A stretch of 64,000 bases of DNA from Muribaculaceae bacterium. Lineage in GTDB: Bacteria; Bacteroidota; Bacteroidia; Bacteroidales; Muribaculaceae. The stretch spans positions 52,199 to 116,198 of the forward strand of contig JAFQSX010000013.1 in the NCBI GenBank assembly GCA_017409345.1, read 5' to 3'. Positions 24,371 through 33,610 of this stretch are shown here, one piece after another. Each line of letters opens with the position of its first letter. The first letter of the stretch is position 1. The position numbers and the translations under genes are program-made. A model generated the notes under the pieces. That model did not search any database and was not told the DNA's origin. It saw nothing but the letters and a program-made list of their open reading frames with translations.

Positions 24371-26770
24371 CTAAAAAGAAGTCATTTCATTGTCAATAAA
24401 AGTGATGCGTTTTTTGAGCCATTGACGCATTCCTTCTACCATTTCGGTGTGATTGACAGTATTGGTCCATATTTTAGCGTCATTGGCTGCCGATTGTGCG
24501 ATTAGTGCAGCATAACGATCTACATAATCCATCAATTGAGGATAGCAGTATGTTCTAAAATATTCCCAACGATCGCGATAAACTTTTACAAAACGAGGGT
24601 CGGTAAGTAAAGTTCGGAATAATTGATATCCGGCTTTAGACTCTGCATTAGGTTCATTCCCAAAGATAATTGGATATTCATTTTTGAAATATCCTTCTCC
24701 TTGAATAAAGCCGTATGCCCAGTCATAATCCCACGCAGGTCCCATATAGAATTTATCTCCTTTTGTTTTATACATATATAGGCTTTTGGGATGGTGGATT
24801 TCATAATTCCCGACCATGTTATTAATAATCATAATATCGGCTACTGAATTGAGATCGAGCAAATCGGCATAGTTGCTTATTTTGATAGAATCTTTAGTCA
24901 ATTTTTGTTCAAGTGTTTCAAATTCGGCTTTCCAATAATTGAATAATTCTTGAGTCATGTCGGGGTCTTTTACCATTACCGGCAAATTATATGCAGGAGA
25001 TCTGAATTGCCATTCCTCATCATAATTTTGGTCAATCTCTAGTAAAACACTATTTTCTTCATCAATATCTACACTAGTTTTACGAATTCCGATTGCCTCG
25101 GTTAACATATAAGCCCCACGATATTTGCCATTGAGAGTAACTTCAACCGGTACAGCACTATTAACGTATGGCATTCCTAACAAATCAGCCATTTTGAATG
25201 CAATAGGGTTACTCATCAGAGTAGGGTCGATGTAGTGAGCAATTAATACATAATTTTTTGAAGCTTCCATGCCACAAATTGATACTTTTTCGCTGAATTT
25301 TAAGCGATATGGTCGCTTGTCATAATACCATGTTGAATTTCCACGACCACGCAATGAGATTTCGCCAACAACCTCGTGACTTGACTCATTGGTTTTTACA
25401 CGGAATGTAGATGTTAGGTAGTTCTCTTTGTCAGGAATTTCTTCAACATATTCATCTGTCATAATATATATATGAGGCACTTGAGATGGAACGGCATTAA
25501 GGTCTCCCATTACAAGAGGACGAGCAGTCTCGGTTTTGCTACCATCAGAATTAATAATTGTTACGTTGAGAATAGCCTTTGTCCCTGCAGTGATGTTTCC
25601 GGGTGGTGTAATTGAAACAGAGGCATCGTTATTACATGTCCCATCGGTTGCAAATGTAGGTTTATTTACTTTTACAATCCACTCTGTTGATGAATACGAG
25701 CGAGTCGCAATGTCGCCATTTTCGCCGGCATAAATATTGGCAACAATGGCAGTGTAATCAGCCTCTTTAAACCCATCGGGAAGTCGTAGCGCAATATTTG
25801 TTGCGCCTAATTGAGTTATGACAATAGCCTCATTTGTAGTGTCTGTGCCAATTTTGAAAATCTTATATCTAGGGAATGTGAGGACTGTGCCGTTAGTGAG
25901 AGTAACTGTGATATATTGAGAATTAGATGTGTCAACACCGGCAAACCAACTATCGCCTTTTTCACCCTTTTCCCCTTGTGCTCCTTGTTCGCCTTGCTCT
26001 CCTTGTTCTCCTTTTTCGCCCTGTTCGCCTTGTGCTCCGGTTGCTTTTACCCCGGTGGAAGTCCATGTGACACCATTATCGGTAGATACTTCCCATTCAT
26101 TTGTCGTAGGGTTGATTCGCAATTGAGGAGTATTGCCATCTTTTCCATCCTTTCCGTCTTTCCCATCTGCGCCATCTGCGCCATCTGCTCCATCGGTACC
26201 ATCTTGACCATCCTTACCATCTTTTCCGTCGGTGCCATCAACACCATCTTTCCCATCTTCGCCGTTGGCACCGGGTGCGCCATCTTGACCATCCTTGCCA
26301 TCAATCGCGCTTGCTCTTACTTTATTTCCATTGGCATCATATAGCCACTCCCCATCAATGGTCCAATAATAAATACCATCGTCACCTAGTTTTACTCCAA
26401 TCACAGGTGTATTTCCATCTATCCCGTTAGACCCGTCTTGTCCATCTTTTCCATCGGTGCCATTAGTTCCATTAGCCCCATCAATTCCATTTTTTATGAT
26501 AATTGCTCCATTATTGAGAAAACTAATTATGTATCCTGAACCATCGTTGAGTGGTGTTACTCCGGTTACATAATCACGTTGTTCAAGTGATTCGACTAGT
26601 TTCTTTAGTGATGCAATATTTTCGTTTACTTGTGCTTGCCATGTCTCAAGAGCAAGAACACGTTGCGACAACGCTTCTTGCTCAGTTCTAAGAGCATCAA
26701 GTTCATCATCACTACATGAGATAAGTGGAAGTAATACCAAACTTATTAATGCAAAGAGAAGTTTTTTCAT
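24371..26770 (-). CDS. Lipoprotein with collagen-like repeats and CotH kinase domain
   Basis: The 799 residues start with a lipoprotein signal ([11 protein letters not shown]19 lipidated) and a heptad-rich N-terminal coiled-coil region (about residues 20-70). A collagen-like tract of about 190 residues follows (residues 95-290), made of GxY triplets such as GKDGQDG and GEQGEQG interrupted by a short beta domain near residues 123-155 and another near 215-245. After a beta-sandwich region comes a CotH kinase domain (about residues 430-790; [20 protein letters not shown], then ...[14 protein letters not shown] and [12 protein letters not shown]). CotH domains are atypical protein kinases. A surface-exposed, trimerising kinase-like lipoprotein is an unusual arrangement. 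It is transcribed alone from a possible TATCTTTG box (26822-26829, minus). Confidence 0.88.
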   Translation of the reverse strand: MKKLLFALISLVLLPLISCSDDELDALRTEQEALSQRVLALETWQAQVNENIASLKKLVESLEQRDYVTGVTPLNDGSGYIISFLNNGAIIIKNGIDGANGTNGTDGKDGQDGSNGIDGNTPVIGVKLGDDGIYYWTIDGEWLYDANGNKVRASAIDGKDGQDGAPGANGEDGKDGVDGTDGKDGKDGQDGTDGADGADGADGKDGKDGKDGNTPQLRINPTTNEWEVSTDNGVTWTSTGVKATGAQGEQGEKGEQGEQGEQGAQGEKGEKGDSWFAGVDTSNSQYITVTLTNGTVLTFPRYKIFKIGTDTTNEAIVITQLGATNIALRLPDGFKEADYTAIVANIYAGENGDIATRSYSSTEWIVKVNKPTFATDGTCNNDASVSITPPGNITAGTKAILNVTIINSDGSKTETARPLVMGDLNAVPSQVPHIYIMTDEYVEEIPDKENYLTSTFRVKTNESSHEVVGEISLRGRGNSTWYYDKRPYRLKFSEKVSICGMEASKNYVLIAHYIDPTLMSNPIAFKMADLLGMPYVNSAVPVEVTLNGKYRGAYMLTEAIGIRKTSVDIDEENSVLLEIDQNYDEEWQFRSPAYNLPVMVKDPDMTQELFNYWKAEFETLEQKLTKDSIKISNYADLLDLNSVADIMIINNMVGNYEIHHPKSLYMYKTKGDKFYMGPAWDYDWAYGFIQGEGYFKNEYPIIFGNEPNAESKAGYQLFRTLLTDPRFVKVYRDRWEYFRTYCYPQLMDYVDRYAALIAQSAANDAKIWTNTVNHTEMVEGMRQWLKKRITFIDNEMTSF

Positions 26771-26924
26771 CGTTTTATCTAAAATTTAATAATTAATAGC
26801 AATTGAAACTGTAATAAATGACAAAGATAGCGAATTTATTTTAAACTATTAGGTTATATGTATTGATTAGCGTTTTTGAGATAAATTTTGTTATGAAAAA
26901 AGTTGCAATTAAGGTGAATATTTT

Positions 26925-26955
26925 TTTGTAGAAGTATGAAAAAATTGTAATTTTG
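26925..26955 (+). promoter_or_regulatory. Promoter of guaA
   Basis: TTTG (26925-26928) is followed 19 bases later by TAATTTTG (26948-26955), an exact fit to the Bacteroidota promoter. Transcription would start near 26962, so the start codon at 26994 leaves a 30-base leader. Confidence 0.75.
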
Positions 26956-26993
26956 TGCTCGTAAAATATATAACCATTTCAATACTTTTTTAT

Positions 26994-28301
26994 ATGAAAC
27001 AGGATATGATTGTGATCCTTGATTTGGGTAGTCACGAAAATACGGTAGTTGCTCGCGCAATTCGTGCGCTTGGAGTTTACAGCGAAATTTATCCCCATGA
27101 CATCACGGCTGAAGAACTAAAAAGTTTGCCAAATGTTAAGGGGATTGTTATTAATGGAGGTCCTAATAATGTTATCGATGGAGTTGCAATTGATGTAAAT
27201 CCGGAAATATATAATATTGGAATTCCTGTAATCGCAGCCGGTCATGATAAGGCTTTGTGCAAAGTGAAACTTGCTCAATTTAACAATGATGTAGATGCAA
27301 TCAAGGACGCAATGAAATCATTCGTGTTTGATGTTTGTAAGGCAGAAGCAAATTGGAATATGACCAATTTTGTGAATGACCAAGTCGAACTTGTTCGTCG
27401 TCAAGTTGGTAATCGCAAAGTGTTACTTGCTCTTTCAGGAGGTGTTGATAGTTCGGTAGTCGCAGCATTATTGTTGAAAGCGATAGGCGACAATCTCGTG
27501 TGTGTGCATGTTAATCATGGATTGATGCGTAAAGGAGAATCTGAAAATGTAATTGAAGTATTCCGCAATCAACTTTGTGCAAATCTTGTATATGTTGATG
27601 CCACAGATCGTTTCCTCGGTAAACTAGAAGGGGTGGAGGATCCCGAAGAAAAACGCAAAATCATCGGTGGTGAGTTTATTCGTGTGTTTGAAGAAGAAGC
27701 TCGCAAACTTGAAGGCATTGACTTCCTCGGTCAAGGTACAATTTACCCTGATATCGTAGAAAGTGGAACAAAGACTGCTAAAATGGTGAAATCACATCAC
27801 AATGTCGGTGGTCTTCCTGAAGATATGCAATTTGAACTTGTAGAGCCGTTAAAACAACTTTTCAAAGATGAAGTGCGCGCTTGTGGTGTAGAACTCGGCT
27901 TGCCTTATGAAATGGTGTATCGTCAACCATTCCCCGGGCCCGGTCTTGGAGTTCGTTGCCTTGGTGCAATCACTCGCGACCGTCTTGAAGCAGTGCGTGA
28001 ATCAGATGCTATCCTTCGAGAAGAATTTGCAATTGCAGGTCTTGATAAAACAGTTTGGCAATATTTCACCATAGTGCCCGATTTCAAATCGGTAGGTGTG
28101 CGCAATAATGCTCGTTCTTACGATTGGCCTGTAATCATTCGCGCCGTAAACACTGTTGATGCAATGACTGCAACAATCGAAGAAATTGATTGGGCTATCT
28201 TAAAGAAAATCACTGATCGCATTCTCAAAGAAGTGCCATGCGTGAATCGTGTGTGCTACGATATGTCTCCAAAACCATCGGCAACTATCGAGTGGGAATA
28301 A
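26994..28301 (+). CDS. guaA: GMP synthase with a truncated glutaminase domain
   Basis: GMP synthase aminates XMP using ammonia delivered by its N-terminal glutaminase. This 435-residue product (family norm about 510-525) keeps a complete synthetase half: the P-loop SGGVDSS at residues 148-154, GTIYPDIVESG, PFPGPGLGVRCLGA and the canonical C-terminus PKPSATIEWE. The N-terminal half begins normally (IVILDLGSHEN, VKGIVINGGPN) but after about residue 80, where GICYGMQ with the catalytic cysteine should follow, it reads VIAAGHDKA and jumps to the linker. About 85 residues including the Cys, His and Glu of the triad are missing. It may depend on free ammonia or on a separate glutaminase. The start at 26994 is chosen because the promoter ends at 26955. 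Confidence 0.9.
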   Translation: MKQDMIVILDLGSHENTVVARAIRALGVYSEIYPHDITAEELKSLPNVKGIVINGGPNNVIDGVAIDVNPEIYNIGIPVIAAGHDKALCKVKLAQFNNDVDAIKDAMKSFVFDVCKAEANWNMTNFVNDQVELVRRQVGNRKVLLALSGGVDSSVVAALLLKAIGDNLVCVHVNHGLMRKGESENVIEVFRNQLCANLVYVDATDRFLGKLEGVEDPEEKRKIIGGEFIRVFEEEARKLEGIDFLGQGTIYPDIVESGTKTAKMVKSHHNVGGLPEDMQFELVEPLKQLFKDEVRACGVELGLPYEMVYRQPFPGPGLGVRCLGAITRDRLEAVRESDAILREEFAIAGLDKTVWQYFTIVPDFKSVGVRNNARSYDWPVIIRAVNTVDAMTATIEEIDWAILKKITDRILKEVPCVNRVCYDMSPKPSATIEWE

Positions 28302-28326
28302 GAAAAATTTGATACTCAATAACAAG

Positions 28327-28357
28327 ACTCCCCTCGATTCATAAAGGGGAGTTTTTT
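28327..28357 (+). terminator. Terminator of guaA
   Basis: ACTCCCCT and AGGGGAGT form an 8-bp GC-rich stem followed by six T residues. Confidence 0.85.
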
Positions 28358-28432
28358 GTTTATAAAATCAATCCCTTATAGTCTGATAACTAATTAACAT
28401 TAATCTAATAACTAATTTAAATTTAAAGAAAA

Positions 28433-28969
28433 ATGACATTAACTGGTATTATCATCATCGCTATTGTTGTGGTTGCGATAGTTTTAATCGCAATGTATTT
28501 CTCTTACAACAATAAGGAAATCGCTCTTCGCAAAGAAGTCGAAGCACAACGAGGAAAAATTGAGAGTGTTCACGATAAAATGTGGAAGGTAATCAAACAA
28601 AAAGCGAACGTTACTGAACAATATCGCGACATGTTTGAAAAGGTTTACCCCGATATCATTGCAGGTCGCTACTCGGGTGAAGGTGCTATGGCAATGAAAT
28701 GGATTCAAGAGGCTAATCCCGAGATCGATGCTTCGCTTTACAAAGATGTGATGCAAGCAATCGAAATTCAACGTGAGCATTTCCATTCGGCTCAAACTCG
28801 TATGCTCGATGTTATTCGAGAGCGTGCCACATTGATTGAGTCATATCCATCAAGATGGTTTATTTCTAACAAATCAGAAATTGAATATGAGGTAGTATCA
28901 TCAACTCGCTCAAAGACTGTTATGGATACAGGCCTCGATGACGAAATTGAAATATTCGAAAAAAGATAA
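28433..28969 (+). CDS. LemA family protein
   Basis: This 178-residue protein has one N-terminal membrane anchor (residues 4-24) followed by a helical domain with YNNKEIALRKEVEAQRGKIE near residue 25-45, which matches the start of the LemA helical bundle. The family is a conserved single-pass membrane protein with extracytoplasmic helices and no known biochemical function. It is the first gene of a probable pair with the protein starting 20 bases downstream. Match to LemA is good for the first half and weaker at the acidic C-terminus. Confidence 0.7.
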   Translation: MTLTGIIIIAIVVVAIVLIAMYFSYNNKEIALRKEVEAQRGKIESVHDKMWKVIKQKANVTEQYRDMFEKVYPDIIAGRYSGEGAMAMKWIQEANPEIDASLYKDVMQAIEIQREHFHSAQTRMLDVIRERATLIESYPSRWFISNKSEIEYEVVSSTRSKTVMDTGLDDEIEIFEKR

Positions 28970-28989
28970 AGAGAGTGGTATATATATAG

Positions 28990-30279
28990 ATGGTAGCATT
29001 CTTATATATACTCCCATTGTTGTCGTGTATAGTGCTGTTCATGATAACCGGTAGTTATTATGAATGGCATGTTTATGCGTTTGTAGTGGGTGGTTCGATG
29101 GCTTTTACCGGGCTCATTCATTGGCTCATGTATAGGCATCGCACTCGTACCAAAGAGTATCTTGGCAGTTTTATCTACTCAATACGTCATGATGATGCGT
29201 GGGTTGAGCGACAAGAATATACTGAGCGAGTGAGCGATGGCAAAGGAGGATATAAAGAGGTGAGACGTGTACGTTATATATATCATCCCGATGAGTATCA
29301 ATATTATACTAGCATTGGTTCTTCATATTATTTTAATAGAAACGACTATGACAAAATACGTCATCTATGGGGTACTCCATGCCATCATGAGCAAATATGC
29401 GGTTCGCATATTAGAGGGGGTGTGCGTTACTATCAAACCTATGAGTATGACGATTTGTTAAGCGAATTGCCAACGTCTGATCCCTTTGAAAATATGACAG
29501 TGTATCAAACTATGATTCCCATTACCGAGGAACACAGTTATGTCAATAAGATAAAAAATTCTAATTCAATTTTTCGTTTCGAGGATATCTCTCGCAAAAG
29601 AGCAACCGAAATGGGATTGTGTGATTATCCCGACGATTATGGGTATGATATGTCACCAATATTAGGTCTTGATGTTGATGATGCAATCGATGAGCAATTT
29701 AGATTGTTTAATGCCTATTATGGAGCAATGCATGAAATAAGATTATTTTTAATTTTCTTTGATTCATCACGACAAGGGATTGAGATAGCTGAGAAACAAC
29801 GCTCATATTGGAAAGGCGGAAACAAAAATGAATTTGTGATATGTCTTGGTATTAGTAATGGGATAGTGGAGTGGTGTCATGCATTTAGTTGGATGGATGA
29901 ACCTGTATTGAGCATGAAGATTGAAGATTATTTCCGCACAAATCCCACTCTTGACCTTATGGCGTTGCATGGATGGTTGAGAGAACATCTCGATGAATGG
30001 AAATGTAAGGAATTCTCTGATTTTAAATATATCAAAGTCGATCTTAATACATTGCAATATTGGTCGCTATTTGCGTTAACAATTGCTGCCAATGCCACTG
30101 CAGTATATCTCTTGGTCGATGAGACTCATAAGCTGGAAAATAACTACAATGAATATGATAACCATAGTGGTTATTATTTGAATAATTACGGAAACTATAA
30201 TTCGATAGACACCTCGAATAGTTATATTGATACAGCGTGCTTTTCGGATTATGAAGTTGATACAACTTTTAATAGATAA
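28990..30279 (+). CDS. Membrane protein of unknown function beside the LemA gene
   Basis: I do not recognise a family. The 429 residues have two N-terminal membrane segments (about 3-22 and 28-48), then a large charged domain with HPDEYQYYTSIGSSYYFNR and WGTPCHHEQICG, and a final membrane segment at about 357-376 followed by a polar tail rich in N and Y. The 20-base gap after the LemA gene suggests a two-gene unit. A role in membrane or stress signalling is only a guess. A clear terminator follows the gene at 30366-30400. Confidence 0.75.
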   Translation: MVAFLYILPLLSCIVLFMITGSYYEWHVYAFVVGGSMAFTGLIHWLMYRHRTRTKEYLGSFIYSIRHDDAWVERQEYTERVSDGKGGYKEVRRVRYIYHPDEYQYYTSIGSSYYFNRNDYDKIRHLWGTPCHHEQICGSHIRGGVRYYQTYEYDDLLSELPTSDPFENMTVYQTMIPITEEHSYVNKIKNSNSIFRFEDISRKRATEMGLCDYPDDYGYDMSPILGLDVDDAIDEQFRLFNAYYGAMHEIRLFLIFFDSSRQGIEIAEKQRSYWKGGNKNEFVICLGISNGIVEWCHAFSWMDEPVLSMKIEDYFRTNPTLDLMALHGWLREHLDEWKCKEFSDFKYIKVDLNTLQYWSLFALTIAANATAVYLLVDETHKLENNYNEYDNHSGYYLNNYGNYNSIDTSNSYIDTACFSDYEVDTTFNR

Positions 30280-30365
30280 TGATAATAAACTTAATATTTT
30301 TAACTTTGCGACATCAAACAAAATCGAATGGGAATAAGTGGTTGAATATTAATAGATAATTACAG

Positions 30366-30400
30366 TATCCGATACAGTTTATTGTATCGGATATTTTTTT
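30366..30400 (+). terminator. Terminator after the LemA operon
   Basis: TATCCGATACA and TGTATCGGATA form a perfect 11-bp stem with a six-base loop, followed by seven T residues. Confidence 0.9.
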
Positions 30401-30426
30401 GAAAATAATGAATTTTGTTAATTATT

Positions 30427-30457
30427 ATTGTGATTTGAAAATATTATTGTAATTTTG
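30427..30457 (+). promoter_or_regulatory. Strong promoter of the structured RNA
   Basis: ATTG (30427-30430) and TAATTTTG (30450-30457) are 19 bases apart, a near-consensus Bacteroidota promoter just after the terminator above. No start codon follows closely. It directs transcription toward the RNA at 30463. Confidence 0.75.
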
Positions 30458-30462
30458 TAGCA

Positions 30463-30731
30463 CTTAGTCAGCCCAAGAGTGGGCGGGCTAGGGTAATTAC
30501 ATACATAAAAAACGTTCTATAGCGTTTATCTTCTATCCTTTGAATCTCGCAAGTTTAAATGACAGAGAAGATAATGGCAACGGAATGGTTTGCGTTAGTG
30601 TGGTTAACTGCAATCTTAAGATTGTTGTTATACATGCAAGCGTGGGCTGACTAACGTTGCTTATCCTCTGTCGATGGCAATGCGAGAGCCTAAAGGGTGG
30701 GATAAGCATAGAAGCAGTCCCGCTTTTTTTG
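30463..30731 (+). ncRNA. Structured non-coding RNA (candidate 6S-like or Bacteroidales-1 class)
   Basis: About 270 bases without a supported ORF lie between a strong promoter and a T tract (30724-30730). TTAGTCAGCCCA (30464-30475) pairs exactly with TGGGCTGACTAA (30644-30655), enclosing 168 bases. Inside are TTATCTTCT/AGAAGATAA (about 30527/30567), CAATCTTAAGATTG (a perfect palindrome near 30613) and GTTTGC/GCAAGC. After the closing stem, TGCTTATCC pairs with GGATAAGCA. A long hairpin closed by a terminal stem recalls 6S RNA, and the promoter/terminator-bounded layout recalls the Bacteroidales-1 motif, but no diagnostic sequence was recognised. Not tmRNA or RNase P RNA, whose signature segments are absent. 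Confidence 0.62.
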
Positions 30732-30780
30732 TGTATGATTAAAATAAAAATAGGTTATTATATTTTTTGTTTCGGGACTG
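30715..30780. repeat. Inverted repeat spanning the end of the RNA
   Basis: CAGTCCCG (30715-30722) and CGGGACTG (30773-30780) are perfectly complementary across 50 AT-rich bases. If transcription continues past the T tract, these could form a large hairpin that competes with the upstream stem. Confidence 0.45.
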
Positions 30781-30839
30781 GCAGATGTTAAAATTTAAAT
30801 TATTAACAGTTGCGCCCGACACGTATTAGGGAAAACACA

Positions 30840-31361
30840 ATGAAAAAAGTATTTGTGCTGTTGGTAGCGATGCTTATGACCGGCTCAGTGTGCTTCGCAC
30901 AAAAAGATGCCGACAAAAAATTGTTTGAGGAAGCAGGCTCTCGCGACAAGGAACCCGAGTTTAAAGTGTTTGTCACACCTCAAATTTGTGATGTGAAATT
31001 TTTAAATACCGAAAGAGAGGAATTTGGGCCATATTATTTTAATATTGATGGCACACTTGATGAAGCCGAACTTCTCAATGCTAAAAATAGAGCAGTTCAT
31101 CGAGCAATGAAAGAAAGCGATGCAGATGTAATCGTGGCAATGGTTCCTCATTCTTATGTTTCAGCCGAAAACGAGAAAGTGTTGGTAGTGGAAATTACAG
31201 GGTATCCAGCTAAATATGTTAATTTCCGTCCATTAGGCACTTCTGATGTGGACTTCGAAACAATACGTACGGTTTACCCTTCTCCGTTTACTGTAGCAGG
31301 GGGAACTGTTATAAACCAAACAGGGGAATCGACATTAACAAATACAAAGAAATCTAAATAA
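30840..31361 (+). CDS. Small secreted protein, unknown
   Basis: The ATG at 30840 gives 173 residues with a clean signal peptide (MKKVFVLLVAMLMTGSVCFA, cleavage before Q). The frame stays open upstream to 30810, but the signal sequence fixes the start at 30840. The mature part is soluble, with VFVTPQICDVKFLN and VIVAMVPHSYVSAENE, suggesting a periplasmic alpha/beta domain. I do not recognise the family. It is followed 24 bases later by a beta-barrel gene, probably in one transcript. Confidence 0.75.
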   Translation: MKKVFVLLVAMLMTGSVCFAQKDADKKLFEEAGSRDKEPEFKVFVTPQICDVKFLNTEREEFGPYYFNIDGTLDEAELLNAKNRAVHRAMKESDADVIVAMVPHSYVSAENEKVLVVEITGYPAKYVNFRPLGTSDVDFETIRTVYPSPFTVAGGTVINQTGESTLTNTKKSK

Positions 31362-31385
31362 ATCATTTTTTAATAATCAATCAAT

Positions 31386-32147
31386 ATGAAAAAAATTATT
31401 TTATTAGCAGTAGCTATCTTTATGGCAGTAGCTGCAAGTGCGCAAGTTAAATATAGTCGTACATTTGGCAAAAAAGAAAGTAACGTGACATGGTTTGTTC
31501 GTGCAGGTGTAAACTTCAACAGCGTTAGTGGTGATATAGATGAGCATTATTATCACGGTGAAGAATTTTATACTGAAGAAAACGGTTTGGACGAAAAGAG
31601 AGGTCCCGAAGAAGTGAAAATTGAAGGTAAGACCGGTTTTGATGTCTCATTTGGATTCAATAAACCATTTGGTAAAAGTGCAGCCTATTGGGGTATGGAA
31701 TTAGGATTTAGTTCACGAGGATATAGCGCAACAGAAGTTGAGCAAGATGAAGAACGTAGATATGATGAAAATTTAGGTCGGTATAACTATATTTATTCTT
31801 ATTATGAAGAAGATAAAGGTGATTTTACCGCTTATAACGTCAAATATGTACCATTTATGGTCGGATATAAATATGGTGTTACTAAAGATATAAAAATTGA
31901 CGCTCATATTGGAGCTTTTGTAAGTTATGATTTTGCAATAAGTGGTGATTGTGATGATGTAAACGGAGCTGAAGATGAGCCAGAGGCTTTTGATGCAGGT
32001 TTGCAATTAGGGATAGGCGCTTGGTATAAGCGATTCAATCTTGATTTAACATGGCAAAAGGGTTTTCTTGAGTACTCAAATGCAGATTGTTATGCAGACG
32101 CTGCGAAACACTCAGCTATAATGTTGCGTGTAGGGGTGGCATTTTAA
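31386..32147 (+). CDS. Outer-membrane beta-barrel protein
   Basis: This 253-residue protein has a signal peptide (MKKIILLAVAIFMAVAASAQ) followed by alternating beta strands such as FVRAGVNFNSV, FDVSFGFNKP and YWGMELGFSSRGY, and ends in a terminal phenylalanine (MLRVGVAF), the signal for outer-membrane barrel insertion. The size and strand count fit a small porin-family barrel of about eight strands. The ligand is unknown. It shares the upstream transcript with the small secreted protein, and a strong terminator follows. Confidence 0.82.
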   Translation: MKKIILLAVAIFMAVAASAQVKYSRTFGKKESNVTWFVRAGVNFNSVSGDIDEHYYHGEEFYTEENGLDEKRGPEEVKIEGKTGFDVSFGFNKPFGKSAAYWGMELGFSSRGYSATEVEQDEERRYDENLGRYNYIYSYYEEDKGDFTAYNVKYVPFMVGYKYGVTKDIKIDAHIGAFVSYDFAISGDCDDVNGAEDEPEAFDAGLQLGIGAWYKRFNLDLTWQKGFLEYSNADCYADAAKHSAIMLRVGVAF

Positions 32148-32162
32148 CAAATAGGTTGTTAG

Positions 32163-32203
32163 AGGAGTATCGCCTTTGCTTCAAAGCCGATACTCCTTTT
32201 TTA
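32163..32203 (+). terminator. Terminator after the barrel gene
   Basis: AGGAGTATCG and CGATACTCCT form a 10-bp stem, with CTTTG/CAAAG inside extending it, followed by a run of T. Confidence 0.9.
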
Positions 32204-32229
32204 TATTTATAATCAATTTGTAATTTATT

Positions 32230-33087
32230 ATGAAAAGAATAGTTTATTTGCTGATTTTGTTATTTATGTGTTCTTCGCTTGCAATTGCCCAAAAGTCACG
32301 AAAGTCAAGAAAAAAGAGTAAAAAACCTAAAACAGAGCAGGTAATAACAGAATCACCTAAAGAGGAAAAAAATGTGGAGGTTAGCGAGAATCCCAAAAGT
32401 GGGATATCGCAAATCAAGGATTCTCCAAAAGCGACATTTAAAGATGAGGTAACAATGTATCATCCAATAGTCTCTAATGATGGGACTATGGCTGTATCAG
32501 ATGTGATAGATATACCCGGACGAAATGAAGATGAGATTTTTACCGGATTACTCATATATTTATATGATAATTTTGATGCGAAATTAGAGGAAATAGGAGT
32601 TGTCGATTTTGTCAATCGTAGGGTTGAGATGCGTCGCAAATTAAAACAAGGTGAATATAAAAATACAACATCTTATGAATTTGTATTGTCATTTCAAATG
32701 GGTGATGAAATGCTTTCATTTGTCACAACAGAATTGAAAGCTGAATATCGAGAGAAAGGAATCTTGCCACGAAAATTGGATTTTGAAAAGTTAAAACCTG
32801 AAGAAAATACTCGTCATAAAGAACTGATTGATGAGTTTTCTACACTTCATTCCACCTATCTTCATCAATTGGCTAGATCAATAGCTTTGACGGAGCATCA
32901 AAAAGTTAGACACTGGGACGAATTAAAGGCCGGGTCGATTGTGAAAGGAATGAATCAATCAGAGGTAAAGATTGTAAAGGGAAAGCCCTCAATTGAACGA
33001 GTATCTGGAACACGAGTTAAATGGATGTATGGCAACGAATATGTGGTTATATTTACCAATGGAATTGTAACATCGATTATTGATTAA
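32230..33087 (+). CDS. Secreted protein with SmpA/BamE-like C-terminal motif
   Basis: The 285-residue protein begins with a signal peptide (MKRIVYLLILLFMCSSLAIA, then Q). A strongly basic stretch, KSRKSRKKSKKPK, and an acidic linker follow. The core (residues 70-200) resembles DUF4468-like secreted domains with TMAVSDVIDIPGRNED. The end, GMNQSEVKIVKGKPS plus YGNEYVVIFTNGIV, has the G-x5-V-x3-G-x-P pattern and a W-Y strand seen in BamE/SmpA-type domains. No function is established. The basic patch may bind the envelope or DNA. A terminator lies 365 bases downstream. Confidence 0.6.
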   Translation: MKRIVYLLILLFMCSSLAIAQKSRKSRKKSKKPKTEQVITESPKEEKNVEVSENPKSGISQIKDSPKATFKDEVTMYHPIVSNDGTMAVSDVIDIPGRNEDEIFTGLLIYLYDNFDAKLEEIGVVDFVNRRVEMRRKLKQGEYKNTTSYEFVLSFQMGDEMLSFVTTELKAEYREKGILPRKLDFEKLKPEENTRHKELIDEFSTLHSTYLHQLARSIALTEHQKVRHWDELKAGSIVKGMNQSEVKIVKGKPSIERVSGTRVKWMYGNEYVVIFTNGIVTSIID

Positions 33088-33451
33088 ACTATCGTGATTC
33101 AACCTATACCAATGATAAGTAACGTGAGTTTGATATAAGAATTAGAAAAGCGTAAGTAGATTATCGGTTACAAATTCCATAATTTCTGATAGCACATATT
33201 TTTATCCAACAATTTATCTCGACAAATATATATAAATAGTGGAGATGGATTGAAGTTTATAAAAGATAAAAATGACAATATTTTGTGTTTTAAAAGGACT
33301 GTCAACGCGGTTTATTATCTTGTCGCAAATGGAAGGGAACTTGTGAATTTAAATAGTAATGGCTTAGCAACAGCAAGAAATATGCAAAATCAGAATGGAA
33401 AAATTAATAAATCCTATTTCATAAAGCATCTTATAAAATTATAAAAATAGA

Positions 33452-33488
33452 AATCGCTTGAATTTTTCAAGCGATTCCTATTTTTTTT
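33452..33488 (+). terminator. Strong terminator
   Basis: An 11-bp perfect stem (AATCGCTTGAA/TTCAAGCGATT) with a TTT loop is followed by CCTA and eight T residues. It closes whatever transcript covers 33088-33450. Confidence 0.9.
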
Positions 33489-33610
33489 ATCCAATATTTT
33501 TTTCATTTGAAAAATGTGCATTATCGCAGATTATGGACTTTGTTGTGTTGTACCTTTGCATCATAAAATTTTATAACGAGAACATTGACATGGTATTTTT
33601 AGATAAAAAT

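Noticed and set aside
25811-26344. A long plus-strand frame of about 177 codons and others inside the collagen tract
   Set aside because: They are antisense shadows of the GxY repeats and show only low-complexity sequence.
25960-26480. CRISPR-like periodic repeats
   Set aside because: The periodicity is 9 bases and in frame with a collagen tract. There are no spacers and no cas genes.
26955-26993. Upstream start of guaA
   Set aside because: It would overlap the -7 box. The GuaA-like sequence starts at 26994.
30463-30731. tmRNA or RNase P RNA
   Set aside because: The signature segments of those RNAs (tRNA-like ends, P4 sequences) are not present.
33250-33444. A 64-codon frame starting with TTG
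   Set aside because: No recognisable features. Kept only as a note, although a terminator follows it.
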